Assembly: GCA_028818695.1 (NCBI GenBank)
Contig: JAPPNK010000020.1
Coordinates: 259,600-323,599 of the forward strand
Direction of reading: 5' to 3'
Source of the DNA: Candidatus Poribacteria bacterium
GTDB lineage: Bacteria; Poribacteria; WGA-4E; GCA-2687025
DNA length: 64,000 bases
Shown here: piece after piece, positions 26,901-35,018 of the stretch
How the letters are laid out: the number at the start of each line of letters is the position of its first letter
Position numbering within the stretch: the first letter of the stretch is position 1
Translations under genes and position numbers: made by a program
Notes under the pieces: model-generated
What the model was told of the DNA's origin: nothing
Database searches by the model: none
The model's input: only the letters and a program-made list of their open reading frames with translations

Positions 26901-27571
26901 ATTTCACGAACCGCCCTTATCTCGGCAATCGGAAGTGGGACTTTCTGCGCATGGAACTGAGCTCGCAGCCTCTGTCAAGCGGAAAGCTGACGACAACCGT
27001 CACCAGCAACTGGGATCCGAACACGTACAGCCCCGATTCTGCCATTCAGCGCGATCCGTTCACGATGGTTTCTTTTTCGTCAAGCGTCCGTTACCGCTCC
27101 GGCGACTTCACGAAAGGGTGGAGCGTCAACGTAGGCACGCAGTATCAGCGCCTCGCGTCCCGTTCTCCCCGCAGCGCGTTCACCAGCTTTTCGTGGCGGC
27201 CGAGCAAGCTGTTCAACATTGATGTGAGCGCGCGGTGGGAATATGACCGCGATCGGCTTGAGAATCCTCCCGCATGGCGCTCCAACTCGATTGCGAAAGC
27301 GATCGGAATCGCGCATATCCACCCGTATTCGCAGGAGATACGTCTGCGCCGAAATCTGCGCGACTGGGATATGCGCATCACATGGCGCCGATTCGGAAGC
27401 CTCGGCAATGTTCGCAAAGAGTTCACCTATCAGATCAACCTGATTGCCGATCCGACCCTGACGCTGGGCGTCGGGCATGACGCCGTGACGAACGACTGGG
27501 GATTCCGCAGCCTGCCGCTTGGCGTGCCGCCGACCTTCACAGGCGGAAGCCTCGGTCGGTCGCGTTTCTAA
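23942..27571 (+). CDS. lptD: LptD-type LPS transport barrel with parvulin domains inserted
   Basis: 1209 residues, far longer than most LptD (about 780-850). A signal peptide precedes an acidic linker (22-70). The OstA/LptA-like jelly roll spans about 70-215 (MRLKSDEVYIDAGDTVVWTEEGAHVRGDAYIRFSD, ALRAKGNVRLTVENEITYADELVFNF). The barrel begins near 216-300 (GGVPLLWIPVYRRSLREKK, SYLGHWATFILPL, ILQFDWSTSRGTGQGFE). Residues about 335-440 are a clear parvulin domain (GEDFGDLAGRYSSESTSAQNKGFLGYM), 445-555 a second and 556-625 a partial third (DNGGYLGWVG). Barrel strands continue from about 640 to the C-terminal Phe. The frame is uninterrupted. LptD places LPS in the outer leaflet, and in E. coli its folding depends on SurA. 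Confidence 0.93.
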   Translation: MRIAAFIICLPILLGARYVWAEETPDVPPSEADGNGSTAEQTQDSEEAGKEQDSEEEDIGAASEVSILDRDMRLKSDEVYIDAGDTVVWTEEGAHVRGDAYIRFSDMTLQADDVWMHMEKKALRAKGNVRLTVENEITYADELVFNFETKQGVAYGGAAYGEPWYYQGVKIVRVSERESLINNGILSTSSLKYPHTYFKASQIFVHLEQEIIAKNVVFMIGGVPLLWIPVYRRSLREKKPAPLIVKVGSDSYLGHWATFILPLRRTQRMRSILQFDWSTSRGTGQGFETTYNVRDVNLRWIVFKKPEDATAAELSDLRKKAAQVHARLRGDFDNRLILRLFLPYEIGAEDIDRARSRAQEVQDALAQGEDFGDLAGRYSSESTSAQNKGFLGYMAAGDGLLRPELEAAALSLEYGETSEQIEAEDGHYFFRVNDILETHGRIEKQTQMIHVAVEASEASRETTRNLAESLMDRANSGADFRELINEYEADPPESMLGETEEPAAHGGAAKESNLPLNQYEWGQQQELRKMQVGSVSTPIQFREGLLIVKLLGRSETPDFSALAKQLSDDEETRDNGGYLGWVGPGDLPRRVYSASRVLEQGEVSASVVETEDSFVMTKSEGRRNITGQATVSREDLRSYSRENAYKTGDQYSAYLRHQQDIPLGWEREGKRLAFWSRLDYNSRIPRTDSEGNAYIQESSEMRAFGTIVFDSAEDLYNQRELSLRSRLTVDKSFDFADGLGSTHKQPELDMSLDGQLSRIYGVRRINRTLRDLSVKWDKLNVPILKVPTFDDMDFSLNAGATNLKRDRYRFSDAIYAIRQERGLEGEQTQDVSLWTADASLNIDKDTTVTVTSTRAVTFRMYGAGRLVYNEEDQKGNQHILRGVVSGNVAANNTLARVYDISFIPGASRLRHEIAASADFDWSPSANDEAEDPDNPDPDDILLYPFGSSVYVYERKEIGMSFGSTIRVKTKLNKEFQALRFDASVSRDFTNRPYLGNRKWDFLRMELSSQPLSSGKLTTTVTSNWDPNTYSPDSAIQRDPFTMVSFSSSVRYRSGDFTKGWSVNVGTQYQRLASRSPRSAFTSFSWRPSKLFNIDVSARWEYDRDRLENPPAWRSNSIAKAIGIAHIHPYSQEIRLRRNLRDWDMRITWRRFGSLGNVRKEFTYQINLIADPTLTLGVGHDAVTNDWGFRSLPLGVPPTFTGGSLGRSRF

Positions 27572-27580
27572 AAGGCGCAG

Positions 27581-27609
27581 TTGCGCTTGTCTTCATGATC
27601 GGGTATGAT
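27581..27609 (+). promoter_or_regulatory. candidate promoter of the six-gene operon
   Basis: TTGCGC, a 17-base spacer, then TATGAT, located 41 bases upstream of the ATG at 27651. It falls in the 79-base gap after lptD, so the operon may be transcribed separately. Confidence 0.5.
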
Positions 27610-27650
27610 AGTTACGACGACGAGAGTTTATATGCGAGTTGGAGTTGTCC

Positions 27651-28868
27651 ATGAAACGAGTACTCTTGGCGGCGGGTTTGGCCGCTGTCTTCCTTTCTGT
27701 AACGGCGAACAGTTTTGCGGGCGATTGGCCTGAATGGCGCGGACCGAACCGAGACGGAACCACCTCCGAATCGGTCGGCTGGCTGAGCGGCGAGCTGAAA
27801 ACGGTCTGGCGCATGAATTTTGGCGACGGATTTTCCGCTGTCTCGGTTGTCGGAGACCGAGCCTACACCATGACATCGGACGAAGAAAGCGAATATCTGG
27901 TGTGCCTTGATGTCAAGACAGGCGACGAACACTGGCGGCAGCGCACCGACGCGATCTTCAAGGACAGGCAAGGCGGCGATGGACCGCGCGCCACGCCGGC
28001 CGTCGTCAACGGCATGGTCTATACGATCTCCGCGCACGGAAAACTGCATGCGATGAACGCCGAATCGGGCAAACCGGCATGGATGAAAGACCTTGTCAAA
28101 GATTATTCTGGCAGGAAACCGTATTGGGGGTACTCCGGTTCCCCGCTTGTCATCGAAAACGTCGTCTATGCCGAAGCGGGCGGCCCTAACGGTCAATGCT
28201 TTGTCGCAATAGACGCAAAGACGGGCGACACCGTTTGGACATCCAACTCCAGCAAGCCCGGCTATGCAACGCCGGCGCTCATGAACTTGGCGGGGATGGA
28301 GCAGCTCGTCTTCTTCCCGGCAGACGGCGCTGTCGGAATCTCGCTTACGGGAGAACCGCTCTGGTCATATCCATGGAAAACGAGCTACGACGTCAATTCG
28401 GCGACCCCGCTTCAAGTGAACGACAGACGCCTGCTGCTCGCGTCCGGATACGACAAAGGCACATCGGTCGTCGAGATCGCAAAGGAGAACGGTTCCTACA
28501 CCGCCAGCGGCGTCTGGACAAACAAGGTTCTGAAAAGCCAGATGGCGTCGCCTGTCTTTAAAGACGGCTACATCTACGGCTTCGATGGCGGAACGTTGAA
28601 GTGCGTCAACGCCGACACGGGCGATGATAGTTGGGCGGTAACGCGCACATTTGGACGCGGCACCGTCATTTTGGCAAACGACAAGCTGGTCATTCTGGGC
28701 GAACAGGGCAACCTCGCCGTCGCAGACGCCGCGCCGGGCGCCTACAATGAGCATGTCCACAAAATGGCGATCGAAACGGCTCGCAAAGGCTGGACAAGCC
28801 CCTCATTGTCGAACGGGTTCCTGTTTATCCGCAGCCTTAAGGAGATTGCATGTATAGACGTTCGCTGA
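27651..28868 (+). CDS. secreted PQQ-type beta-propeller protein
   Basis: 405 residues from ATG 27651, which gives a clean signal peptide (MKRVLLAAGLAAVFLSVTANSFAG); an in-frame ATG at 27639 adds four residues. The mature N-terminus DWPEWRGPNRDGTTSES is the usual start of PQQ-like repeat proteins in Planctomycetes- and Poribacteria-type genomes. Propeller strands recur every 40-50 residues (YLVCLDVKTGDEHWR, GKLHAMNAESGKPAWM, QCFVAIDAKTGDTVWTS, GTLKCVNADTGDDSWA). No metal or PQQ ligands can be fixed, so a scaffold role like BamB is as likely as a dehydrogenase. It overlaps the TonB-receptor start by 19 bases and heads the operon to 35018. Confidence 0.88.
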   Translation: MKRVLLAAGLAAVFLSVTANSFAGDWPEWRGPNRDGTTSESVGWLSGELKTVWRMNFGDGFSAVSVVGDRAYTMTSDEESEYLVCLDVKTGDEHWRQRTDAIFKDRQGGDGPRATPAVVNGMVYTISAHGKLHAMNAESGKPAWMKDLVKDYSGRKPYWGYSGSPLVIENVVYAEAGGPNGQCFVAIDAKTGDTVWTSNSSKPGYATPALMNLAGMEQLVFFPADGAVGISLTGEPLWSYPWKTSYDVNSATPLQVNDRRLLLASGYDKGTSVVEIAKENGSYTASGVWTNKVLKSQMASPVFKDGYIYGFDGGTLKCVNADTGDDSWAVTRTFGRGTVILANDKLVILGEQGNLAVADAAPGAYNEHVHKMAIETARKGWTSPSLSNGFLFIRSLKEIACIDVR

Positions 28869-30973
28869 TTCAGGTTTTCGCGCCGCTTCTCGCGCTTGTG
28901 TGGACGGTCCCCGCTTTCAGCCAAGACAGCGAAGAAGCGGAGATGGAAGAAACGACGCTGGAGGAAGTGATCGTCACCGACGAGAGGCTTTCCTCCATCG
29001 CGTTCAAAACGCCGCTCTCATTTTTGGAAACGCCGTTGAGCGTCGGCGTTGTGTCCAGCGGGCTTCTGGATAGTCAGTCGGCGGTCGGCCTAGGCGACGC
29101 GCTTAAGAATGTGAGCGGCGCGCAGGCGCAGGGCGGCTTCGGCGTTTTTGAAACATTCCTTATACGCGGCTTTGAGTCGCTCAGCAGCGGTCTAGTTATG
29201 ACGGACGGCTCGCCCGAACCGGAGGTCGGCTTCTATGATCTCTACAACATTGAGCGGGTTGAGGTCTTGAAAGGACCTGGCGCGTTTCTTTACGGCGGAA
29301 ACGCTCTGTCGGGAACGGTCAACCTAGCGCGAAAGAAGCCGACGGGCGATACGTTCGCGCATTTCCGCTTCGGCTACGGACAATTCAACACGAGGGGCGC
29401 AGCGGCGGATTTCGGCTGGGGAGAGGATACTCCTATCAGCGTCCGCCTGAACACAATGTGGGAGCAGTCCGACCGGTATCGGGACGACAAGGAAAGCGGC
29501 GCGGTTGCTGTGAATCCGTCCTTCCTGTATGAGCTGGACGAGTCGACAACGATCGGCGCAGAGCTGGAATACTCGTTTGTGGAGCGCAAATCGGACGCGG
29601 GGATCCCGCTCATACCGGACATGATGTTAGGGCAAGGCAACTCGCTGTTGCCGAACACGCTGCCGGATGTGCCGAGGACGACCTCCTATCAATCGGACGC
29701 GGATATGTCGGAACAGACGACGCTGCGCGCCCAGCTGAATTTTGAAACGAAGTTGAGCGACCGGTTCACGCTTCGGGACAAGCTGTACTTCACCGATTTT
29801 AAGTGGGATTCAGCCGGGTCGCTTTTTGCGGGATTCGGCCTGGATAGGGGAGTCGTTGACGCCTACCGCGTTTTGACGGAGCTGGACGACGCGCAGGTTG
29901 TGATCGGAAATCAGCTGGAGGCGCTGCTGTCTGTCAAGACAGGTCCGGTTCCGCATGAGTTCCTGATCGGGTTGGACGCGGCGCGCTGGACGGACGAATT
30001 CACCATTGACGTCTCGGCGATTTCGCCCATCGGCGTCTATGACTTTGTAACCTTTCCAATAGACCCAATTCCGCTGCCGCAGCAGTCGCAGGCGGCGGAC
30101 GCATCCTCGCTCATCTTGGCGCCCTATGTTGTCGACAGGTTGAATCTGACGGAGGACATCCAGGTCTTCCTCGGCGCCCGGTTCGACTCCATCAGCTACG
30201 AGGACCCGATCACCGAAACGGAGCGCAGCTACTCGCAGCTCAGCCCGTTGGCAGGGGCGGTCTATCCGTTAAGCGAGAGCGGATCCGTTTATGCGAGCTT
30301 CAGCCAAAGCTTCGCCCCGCCCTCGGCGCGCGTCGTCGGGGAACCGGAAGCGGAAACGGCGCAGCAGGCGGAGATTGGAACGAAACATCTGCTCATGGAC
30401 GGCAAGGCGCAAATTTCCCTCGCGTTGTTCAGGATGGAGAAAGACATCCAACTGCCGGACGATTCGGGCGTCCTGTCTCAAACAGGAACGCAGCTCTCGC
30501 AGGGGGCGGAGATCGACATCGCCGCCGAGCTGAAGCCCGGATGGACGGCGATGATCGCCTACGCCTTCACCGACGCTGAATATACGGAGCTGATTCGCAC
30601 GCTCCCGTTCCCGATGCCGGACGGCTCCATCGTTCCGACGAACATCGATTATGCGGGCAACACGCCGCAATTCGCTCCGTCGCACCTGCTGCATTTATGG
30701 ACTGAAAAGCGGCTTGAAAACGGGCTGGGCGTCTCGGCCGGCTGGCGTTATGTCGGCGCGCAGTTCATCGCGCCGGACAACGCCTACGAATTGGACGGCT
30801 ACTCGCTGCTGGACGCTTCGGCGTTTTACGAGTATGAGGGGTTCCGCGTCCGCTTGACAGGCAAAAACTTGACCGACGTGGAATACGAGATGTGGGGGTT
30901 TGGCGGGCTGTCGCTTATCCCCGGCAATCCGCGGGAGGCGTTCCTCTCGGTTGAATGGGGTTTCGGAGGATAA
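28850..30973 (+). CDS. TonB-dependent receptor, siderophore type
   Basis: 707 residues, start ATG 28850 after AAGGAG. Signal peptide to about residue 24, TonB box EEVIVT near 38-43, plug domain about 50-165 (SALGDALKNVSGAQAQGG-like, FLIRGFESLSSGLVMTDG, NIERVEVLKGPGAFLYGG), then the barrel, ending in a C-terminal FLSVEWGFGG. The plug resembles FhuA/FpvA-type siderophore receptors. The outer-membrane channel would take up an iron chelate or another scarce ligand using TonB energy. The promoter-proximal location, ahead of aromatic-acid biosynthesis genes, suggests the ligand may be the product of the same operon, but this is inferred. Confidence 0.95.
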   Translation: MYRRSLIQVFAPLLALVWTVPAFSQDSEEAEMEETTLEEVIVTDERLSSIAFKTPLSFLETPLSVGVVSSGLLDSQSAVGLGDALKNVSGAQAQGGFGVFETFLIRGFESLSSGLVMTDGSPEPEVGFYDLYNIERVEVLKGPGAFLYGGNALSGTVNLARKKPTGDTFAHFRFGYGQFNTRGAAADFGWGEDTPISVRLNTMWEQSDRYRDDKESGAVAVNPSFLYELDESTTIGAELEYSFVERKSDAGIPLIPDMMLGQGNSLLPNTLPDVPRTTSYQSDADMSEQTTLRAQLNFETKLSDRFTLRDKLYFTDFKWDSAGSLFAGFGLDRGVVDAYRVLTELDDAQVVIGNQLEALLSVKTGPVPHEFLIGLDAARWTDEFTIDVSAISPIGVYDFVTFPIDPIPLPQQSQAADASSLILAPYVVDRLNLTEDIQVFLGARFDSISYEDPITETERSYSQLSPLAGAVYPLSESGSVYASFSQSFAPPSARVVGEPEAETAQQAEIGTKHLLMDGKAQISLALFRMEKDIQLPDDSGVLSQTGTQLSQGAEIDIAAELKPGWTAMIAYAFTDAEYTELIRTLPFPMPDGSIVPTNIDYAGNTPQFAPSHLLHLWTEKRLENGLGVSAGWRYVGAQFIAPDNAYELDGYSLLDASAFYEYEGFRVRLTGKNLTDVEYEMWGFGGLSLIPGNPREAFLSVEWGFGG

Positions 30974-30974
30974 G

Positions 30975-31922
30975 ATGCAAGGCAATGGCAAGAGCGCGCA
31001 GCGGCTGACCGACGAGGAGCGGCGGCAGTATGAGGAGGATGGTTACTTCATCCGCCCAAGGATGTTCGGCGCAGACGAGATGGACGCCCTGCGCGCGCGG
31101 GCTGATGAGATTGCGGAGCTGGTTGAAGCGTCCGACGCGCTCACCCAACAGCAGAAAGAGACGATTCTGCGCCGACCGAACCCGACGGATGAGTCGACAG
31201 GTCCGCTTCCATTAGACAACATGTACCGCATTCACACATTCAGCCCGTTTGTGCGCTCTCATATCCGAGACGAACGGCGGCTGGCTCCTGTGAGAGACAT
31301 TGTCGGACTCGATCTGTTTTGTCCAAACGACCTGTACTTTTTGAAGCCGCCGGGAACAGGGCGCCCTGTCGCGTGGCATCAGGACTCCTGGTATTTCCGC
31401 AACACCTATATGAGCAGCGTCGGGGAGGACATCGACCGCTCCACGATCGGCACATGGATGGCGCTGGACGACGCGGACGAGCAGAACGGCTGCCTGTGGG
31501 TCGTCCCTGGGAGCCACCATCTGGGCGTTGTTGATCATGGGCAAGTGGAAAGCGAGGGGTATTTCCTGCAAAAACGGCTCACCATGCCGGACGAGTTGGC
31601 GGAGCAGGCGATCCCTGTTGAGGTTCCAAAAGGTTCGCTCGTCTTTTTCAACAACGCGCTCTTCCACGGCAGTCATCAAAACCGCTCCGATCGATACCGC
31701 CGGGCGTACGTCGTCCATTACATGAAATCGACGATTCAGCATATCGAAGGAAAGCGGTGGATCGTACCCGGGACCGAAGAGTGGGGCACGCCGGAGATGT
31801 ATGTTTGCGGGCGGCTGTATCCAGGCTGCGTCCAAACGACGCCGCCGGAAGCGAGCATGAACTGGGACGCGGCGCTGGGGCGAACCTTGACCAAAGACGA
31901 GGTTCGGGTCAAGAGCAATTGA
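30975..31922 (+). CDS. phytanoyl-CoA dioxygenase (PhyH) family oxygenase in the aromatic operon
   Basis: 315 residues from ATG 30975, one base after the receptor stop; in-frame upstream starts lie inside the receptor gene. Fe(II)/2-oxoglutarate oxygenase: H135-x-D137 (AWHQDSWYF), distal H231 (ALFHGSHQNRS), R240 or R243 for 2-oxoglutarate. K124 in NDLYFLKPPG matches the second conserved polar position. FNNALFHGSHQNRS is close to ectoine-hydroxylase-like and other biosynthetic PhyH members. In context it would hydroxylate an intermediate of the adjacent chorismate-derived pathway. The substrate is unproven. Confidence 0.9.
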   Translation: MQGNGKSAQRLTDEERRQYEEDGYFIRPRMFGADEMDALRARADEIAELVEASDALTQQQKETILRRPNPTDESTGPLPLDNMYRIHTFSPFVRSHIRDERRLAPVRDIVGLDLFCPNDLYFLKPPGTGRPVAWHQDSWYFRNTYMSSVGEDIDRSTIGTWMALDDADEQNGCLWVVPGSHHLGVVDHGQVESEGYFLQKRLTMPDELAEQAIPVEVPKGSLVFFNNALFHGSHQNRSDRYRRAYVVHYMKSTIQHIEGKRWIVPGTEEWGTPEMYVCGRLYPGCVQTTPPEASMNWDAALGRTLTKDEVRVKSN

Positions 31923-31961
31923 GATGGCGAATCAACGTTTCAAAGCGGATACGTTAGCCGC

Positions 31962-32516
31962 ATGAGCGGCCTGTTTATCGCCCAGGAGTCGCGTCCTGAC
32001 GGTCTTCTGGACCTGGACGTAGACGCCTTGACGCCGTTTCAGCGCGCGCTGCTCGTCATTGACGGGACGGTGACGCAGTTCATTGAGGCGTACACGGCGG
32101 AGCGGGTTGATGTAACATGCCTGAGCCAAAAACGGCGCGTCTTGACGCAGCCGCACACATGGCTTGAGGTTGAGAGCGGAGCAAGCGTCATTGCGCGGGA
32201 TGTGTTGCTGAAAGGCGCAAAAACGGGCGAGGTGTATGCCTACGGAACGTCGCTCATCGCCCCTGAACGGCTTGAAGGTCCACTGCTGGCGGGGGTTGAA
32301 GGCGCGGAGGAATCGCTCGGCAGGCTGCTTCGGCAGAATCGCGCCGAGACCTACCGCGAGCTGCTCTGGCGCGGTCTAGAGCCGGCGGACGCGCCTCCCT
32401 GCCCCGGCATGCAAAACAAGCGTCAGCCGCACATCTGCAGATGCTACCGCATGATCTGCCGAAACCATCCGCTCATGGTGATCGTCGAAAGGTTTCCGCT
32501 GAATCTTCATGTCTGA
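31962..32516 (+). CDS. chorismate-lyase-like protein (DUF98/UbiC-related)
   Basis: 184 residues. The segment LTPFQRALLVIDGTVTQFIEAYTAERVDV, then QKRRVLTQPHTWLEVESGASVIARDVLLKG, TSLIAPERL, and a C-terminal MVIVERFPL with a conserved-looking Glu match the chorismate pyruvate-lyase family as I know it. These enzymes convert chorismate to 4-hydroxybenzoate and pyruvate. ICRCYRM adds extra Cys residues near the C-terminus. No signal peptide. The start follows a 39-base gap after the PhyH gene, and the end overlaps the CoA-ligase start by 8 bases. It supplies a plausible aromatic starter for the next enzyme. Confidence 0.72.
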   Translation: MSGLFIAQESRPDGLLDLDVDALTPFQRALLVIDGTVTQFIEAYTAERVDVTCLSQKRRVLTQPHTWLEVESGASVIARDVLLKGAKTGEVYAYGTSLIAPERLEGPLLAGVEGAEESLGRLLRQNRAETYRELLWRGLEPADAPPCPGMQNKRQPHICRCYRMICRNHPLMVIVERFPLNLHV

Positions 32517-33768
32517 ACTCCGCGATCGGGCTAGCATTGAACGGCGTCAACTGAAACGTCTGAACGCGGCTCTTGAGCGGATGATGCCGTCCAATGAATT
32601 TTACCGCCGAAAATTCGGCTCGGACGCGCGTGTCGATTCGTTGGAGGCGTACCGACAACTGCCCTTTACCCAAAAAACGGAGCTATCGAACGACCAGATT
32701 GAACGCCCGCCCTACGGAACGAACCTGACCTACGCGCCCGATGCGTATATCCGCATCCATAAAACCTCCGGCACAACAGGGCGGCCGCTGCGGTGGCTTG
32801 ATACCGAAGAGAGTTGGAACTGGTGGGGCGAATGCTGGGCGGAGGTGTACCGCGCCGCCGGCGTGACGCGCCATGACCGCGTCTTTTTCGCCTTTTCGTT
32901 TGGACCGTTCATCGGGTTTTGGAGCGCGTATGAGGGAGCGCGACGCATCGGCGCTCTGGCGCTGCCCGGCGGGGCGATGTCCTCCGAGCAGCGCATTGAC
33001 GCGATCTTATCGAACGAGGCGACAACGCTGGTTTCGACGCCCACCTACGCGCTTCGCTTGGCTGAAGTCGCCGAAGCGGCCGGCATGGACATCGCCTCTT
33101 CTGCCGTCCGCGCGACGATACACGCGGGAGAGCCAGGCGCCTCCATCCCCGCCGCGAAACAGGCGATTGAAACGGCATGGGGCGCCAAATGTTTTGACCA
33201 TGCAGGCGCGACAGAGGTCGGCGCATGGGGGTATACCTGCGAAGCGGAAGAGGGAATGCATCTGAACGAGGAGGAGTTCATCTTTGAGATCATCGATCCT
33301 GAAACAGGGGAGCAAGCCGACGAAGGCGAGCTGGTCGTCTCCAACCTCGGCCGCGTCGGCATGCCGATCATCCGCTACCGGACGGGGGATCATGTCCGCT
33401 GGTTGAAGGGAAACTGCCCCTGCGGGCGTCCGTCCCGCCGGCTGGACGGCGGCGTCGTCGGGCGGGTGGACGACGCGCTTTTGATACGCGGAGTTGTCGT
33501 CTTTCCGAGCTCTATCGAGGCGGTCGTCCGCCGTTTTCCGCAGGTCGCGGAGTATTCGGTGGAGGTGAGCCGCCCCAGCGCGTTGGACGTTGTTACGATG
33601 CGCGTTGAGCTGAAAGAAGGGGATGGCGAGACGCTCAAAAAAATAGGCGCCGCTTTCCGATCCGCCTTAGGATTGAGCGTCGCAGTGGAGCGGGCGGAGT
33701 CGGGAACGCTCCCCCGCTTTGAGATGAAGGCGCGCCGCGTAACGGACAAACGCGCGGATACAACATGA
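32509..33768 (+). CDS. aryl-CoA ligase, phenylacetate-CoA-ligase-like
   Basis: 419 residues. ANL-superfamily adenylate-forming enzyme of the phenylacetate-CoA ligase group. ATP loop KTSGTTGRPLRW (about 83-95), motif HAGATEVGAWGYTCE, RYRTGDHVRWLKG, and CPCGR with VVGRVDDALLIRGVVVFPSSIEAVV leading to the C-terminal domain. The group activates phenylacetate, benzoates or related aryl acids as acyl-adenylates and then thioesters. Its neighbours fit 4-hydroxybenzoate as the acid. The start overlaps the preceding stop, and the end overlaps the next gene by 4 bases. It could load a carrier protein instead of CoA, but no carrier protein is seen in the window. Confidence 0.88.
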   Translation: MSELRDRASIERRQLKRLNAALERMMPSNEFYRRKFGSDARVDSLEAYRQLPFTQKTELSNDQIERPPYGTNLTYAPDAYIRIHKTSGTTGRPLRWLDTEESWNWWGECWAEVYRAAGVTRHDRVFFAFSFGPFIGFWSAYEGARRIGALALPGGAMSSEQRIDAILSNEATTLVSTPTYALRLAEVAEAAGMDIASSAVRATIHAGEPGASIPAAKQAIETAWGAKCFDHAGATEVGAWGYTCEAEEGMHLNEEEFIFEIIDPETGEQADEGELVVSNLGRVGMPIIRYRTGDHVRWLKGNCPCGRPSRRLDGGVVGRVDDALLIRGVVVFPSSIEAVVRRFPQVAEYSVEVSRPSALDVVTMRVELKEGDGETLKKIGAAFRSALGLSVAVERAESGTLPRFEMKARRVTDKRADTT

Positions 33769-35018
33769 AAACGCAAATCGAAAACAGATACGATGTGATC
33801 GTCGCCGGCGGCGGGCCGGCAGGTTCTACCGCGGCGGCTCTATTGGCTGAAGCGGGAGTCAAAACGCTGCTGCTTGAACGCGCGGAACACCCTGTCTTTA
33901 AAGTGGGCGAATCGCTCATACCAGGCACATATGCGACATTAAAACGTCTTGGCATGGTGGAGAAGCTGAACGCAACCGAATTCCCCCGCAAATACAGCGT
34001 CCAGTTCTTCTCCAGCTCGGGCAAGGCGTCCCGTCCTTTCTATTTTTTTGAAAGCCGACCCGGCGAGCAGTCTGTCACATGGCAGGTTCTTCGCGCCGAT
34101 TTTGACGAGATGCTGCTTGAAAACGCTGCTGAGAAAGGCGCATGCGTCGTCCGAGGGGCGCGCGTTTTGAACGCCCTTTTCGACGGCGAGCGCGCTGTCG
34201 GGGTCCGCGCAAAGCTCCCGAACGGAGAGGAGACGGAGATTCGCTCAAAGGTATTTATGGACGCGACGGGGCAAAGCGCTCTCGCCGCCCGCCGTATGAA
34301 GATCTGCGAGCCTGACCGGCGCCTGCGCAAAGCCGCCGTTTACACGCATTTTATTGGCGCGAAACGGGACGAGGGCATTGACGAAGGAGCCACCTTGATT
34401 CTCAGTTCGCGCGGAAAAGATTCCTGGTTCTGGTATATTCCGCTGCCGCGCGATCATGTGAGCGTCGGAGCCGTCGGGTCGATAGAGGAGCTTTTCAGCG
34501 ACCGATCCTTGAACGCGGAGCAGATTTTTAAGCGGGAACTTGAGAAGTGCGAGCCGCTGCAGGAGCGGTTAGAAGGCTCCCGCCTAGCGTTTCCGATGAA
34601 GACGACGAAAGATTTCTCCTACCGCTCCTCCCAGATCGCCGGACCTGGATGGGTTTTAATCGGGGACGCATACGGCTTTCTCGACCCGATCTATTCGTCC
34701 GGCGTCTATCTGGCGCTCCAGTCGGGCGAATGGGCGGCGGACGCGGCGATCGAAGCAATTCAAACGGGCGATCTCTCCGCGGAGCGGCTCGGCGCATTCG
34801 GACCGAAGCTCAGCGAAGGAATGGAAGCGTTTCGCCAGCTGATCTACGCCTTTTACATGAAGGAGTTCAGCTTCTCCCGTTTCCTCACGGAGCGCCCCGA
34901 ATGCCGAATGGGGGTCGCCGACATACTCAGCGGGTATGTTTATACCGACGAGGTAGAAACGGCGCTAACAGGCTTGGACGCCTTTCTCCGCTCCGCTTCG
35001 GCGGACGATCAGGTGTAG
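33765..35018 (+). CDS. flavin-dependent monooxygenase/halogenase-like protein
   Basis: 417 residues. FAD-binding G15GGPAG20, VGESLIPGTYATL, and a lysine K76 (FPRKYSVQFF) at the position of the halogenase active-site lysine. WQVLRADFDEMLLENA and the W221-x-W-x-IP226 motif (SWFWYIP) are characteristic of flavin-dependent halogenases. GDAYGFLDPIYSSGVYLAL is the second FAD motif. Related family members hydroxylate or reduce instead, so halogenation is a prediction. A free FADH2-supplying reductase is not in the window. It closes the operon, and its last 10 bases overlap convergently with the HemN-like gene. Confidence 0.85.
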   Translation: MKTQIENRYDVIVAGGGPAGSTAAALLAEAGVKTLLLERAEHPVFKVGESLIPGTYATLKRLGMVEKLNATEFPRKYSVQFFSSSGKASRPFYFFESRPGEQSVTWQVLRADFDEMLLENAAEKGACVVRGARVLNALFDGERAVGVRAKLPNGEETEIRSKVFMDATGQSALAARRMKICEPDRRLRKAAVYTHFIGAKRDEGIDEGATLILSSRGKDSWFWYIPLPRDHVSVGAVGSIEELFSDRSLNAEQIFKRELEKCEPLQERLEGSRLAFPMKTTKDFSYRSSQIAGPGWVLIGDAYGFLDPIYSSGVYLALQSGEWAADAAIEAIQTGDLSAERLGAFGPKLSEGMEAFRQLIYAFYMKEFSFSRFLTERPECRMGVADILSGYVYTDEVETALTGLDAFLRSASADDQV

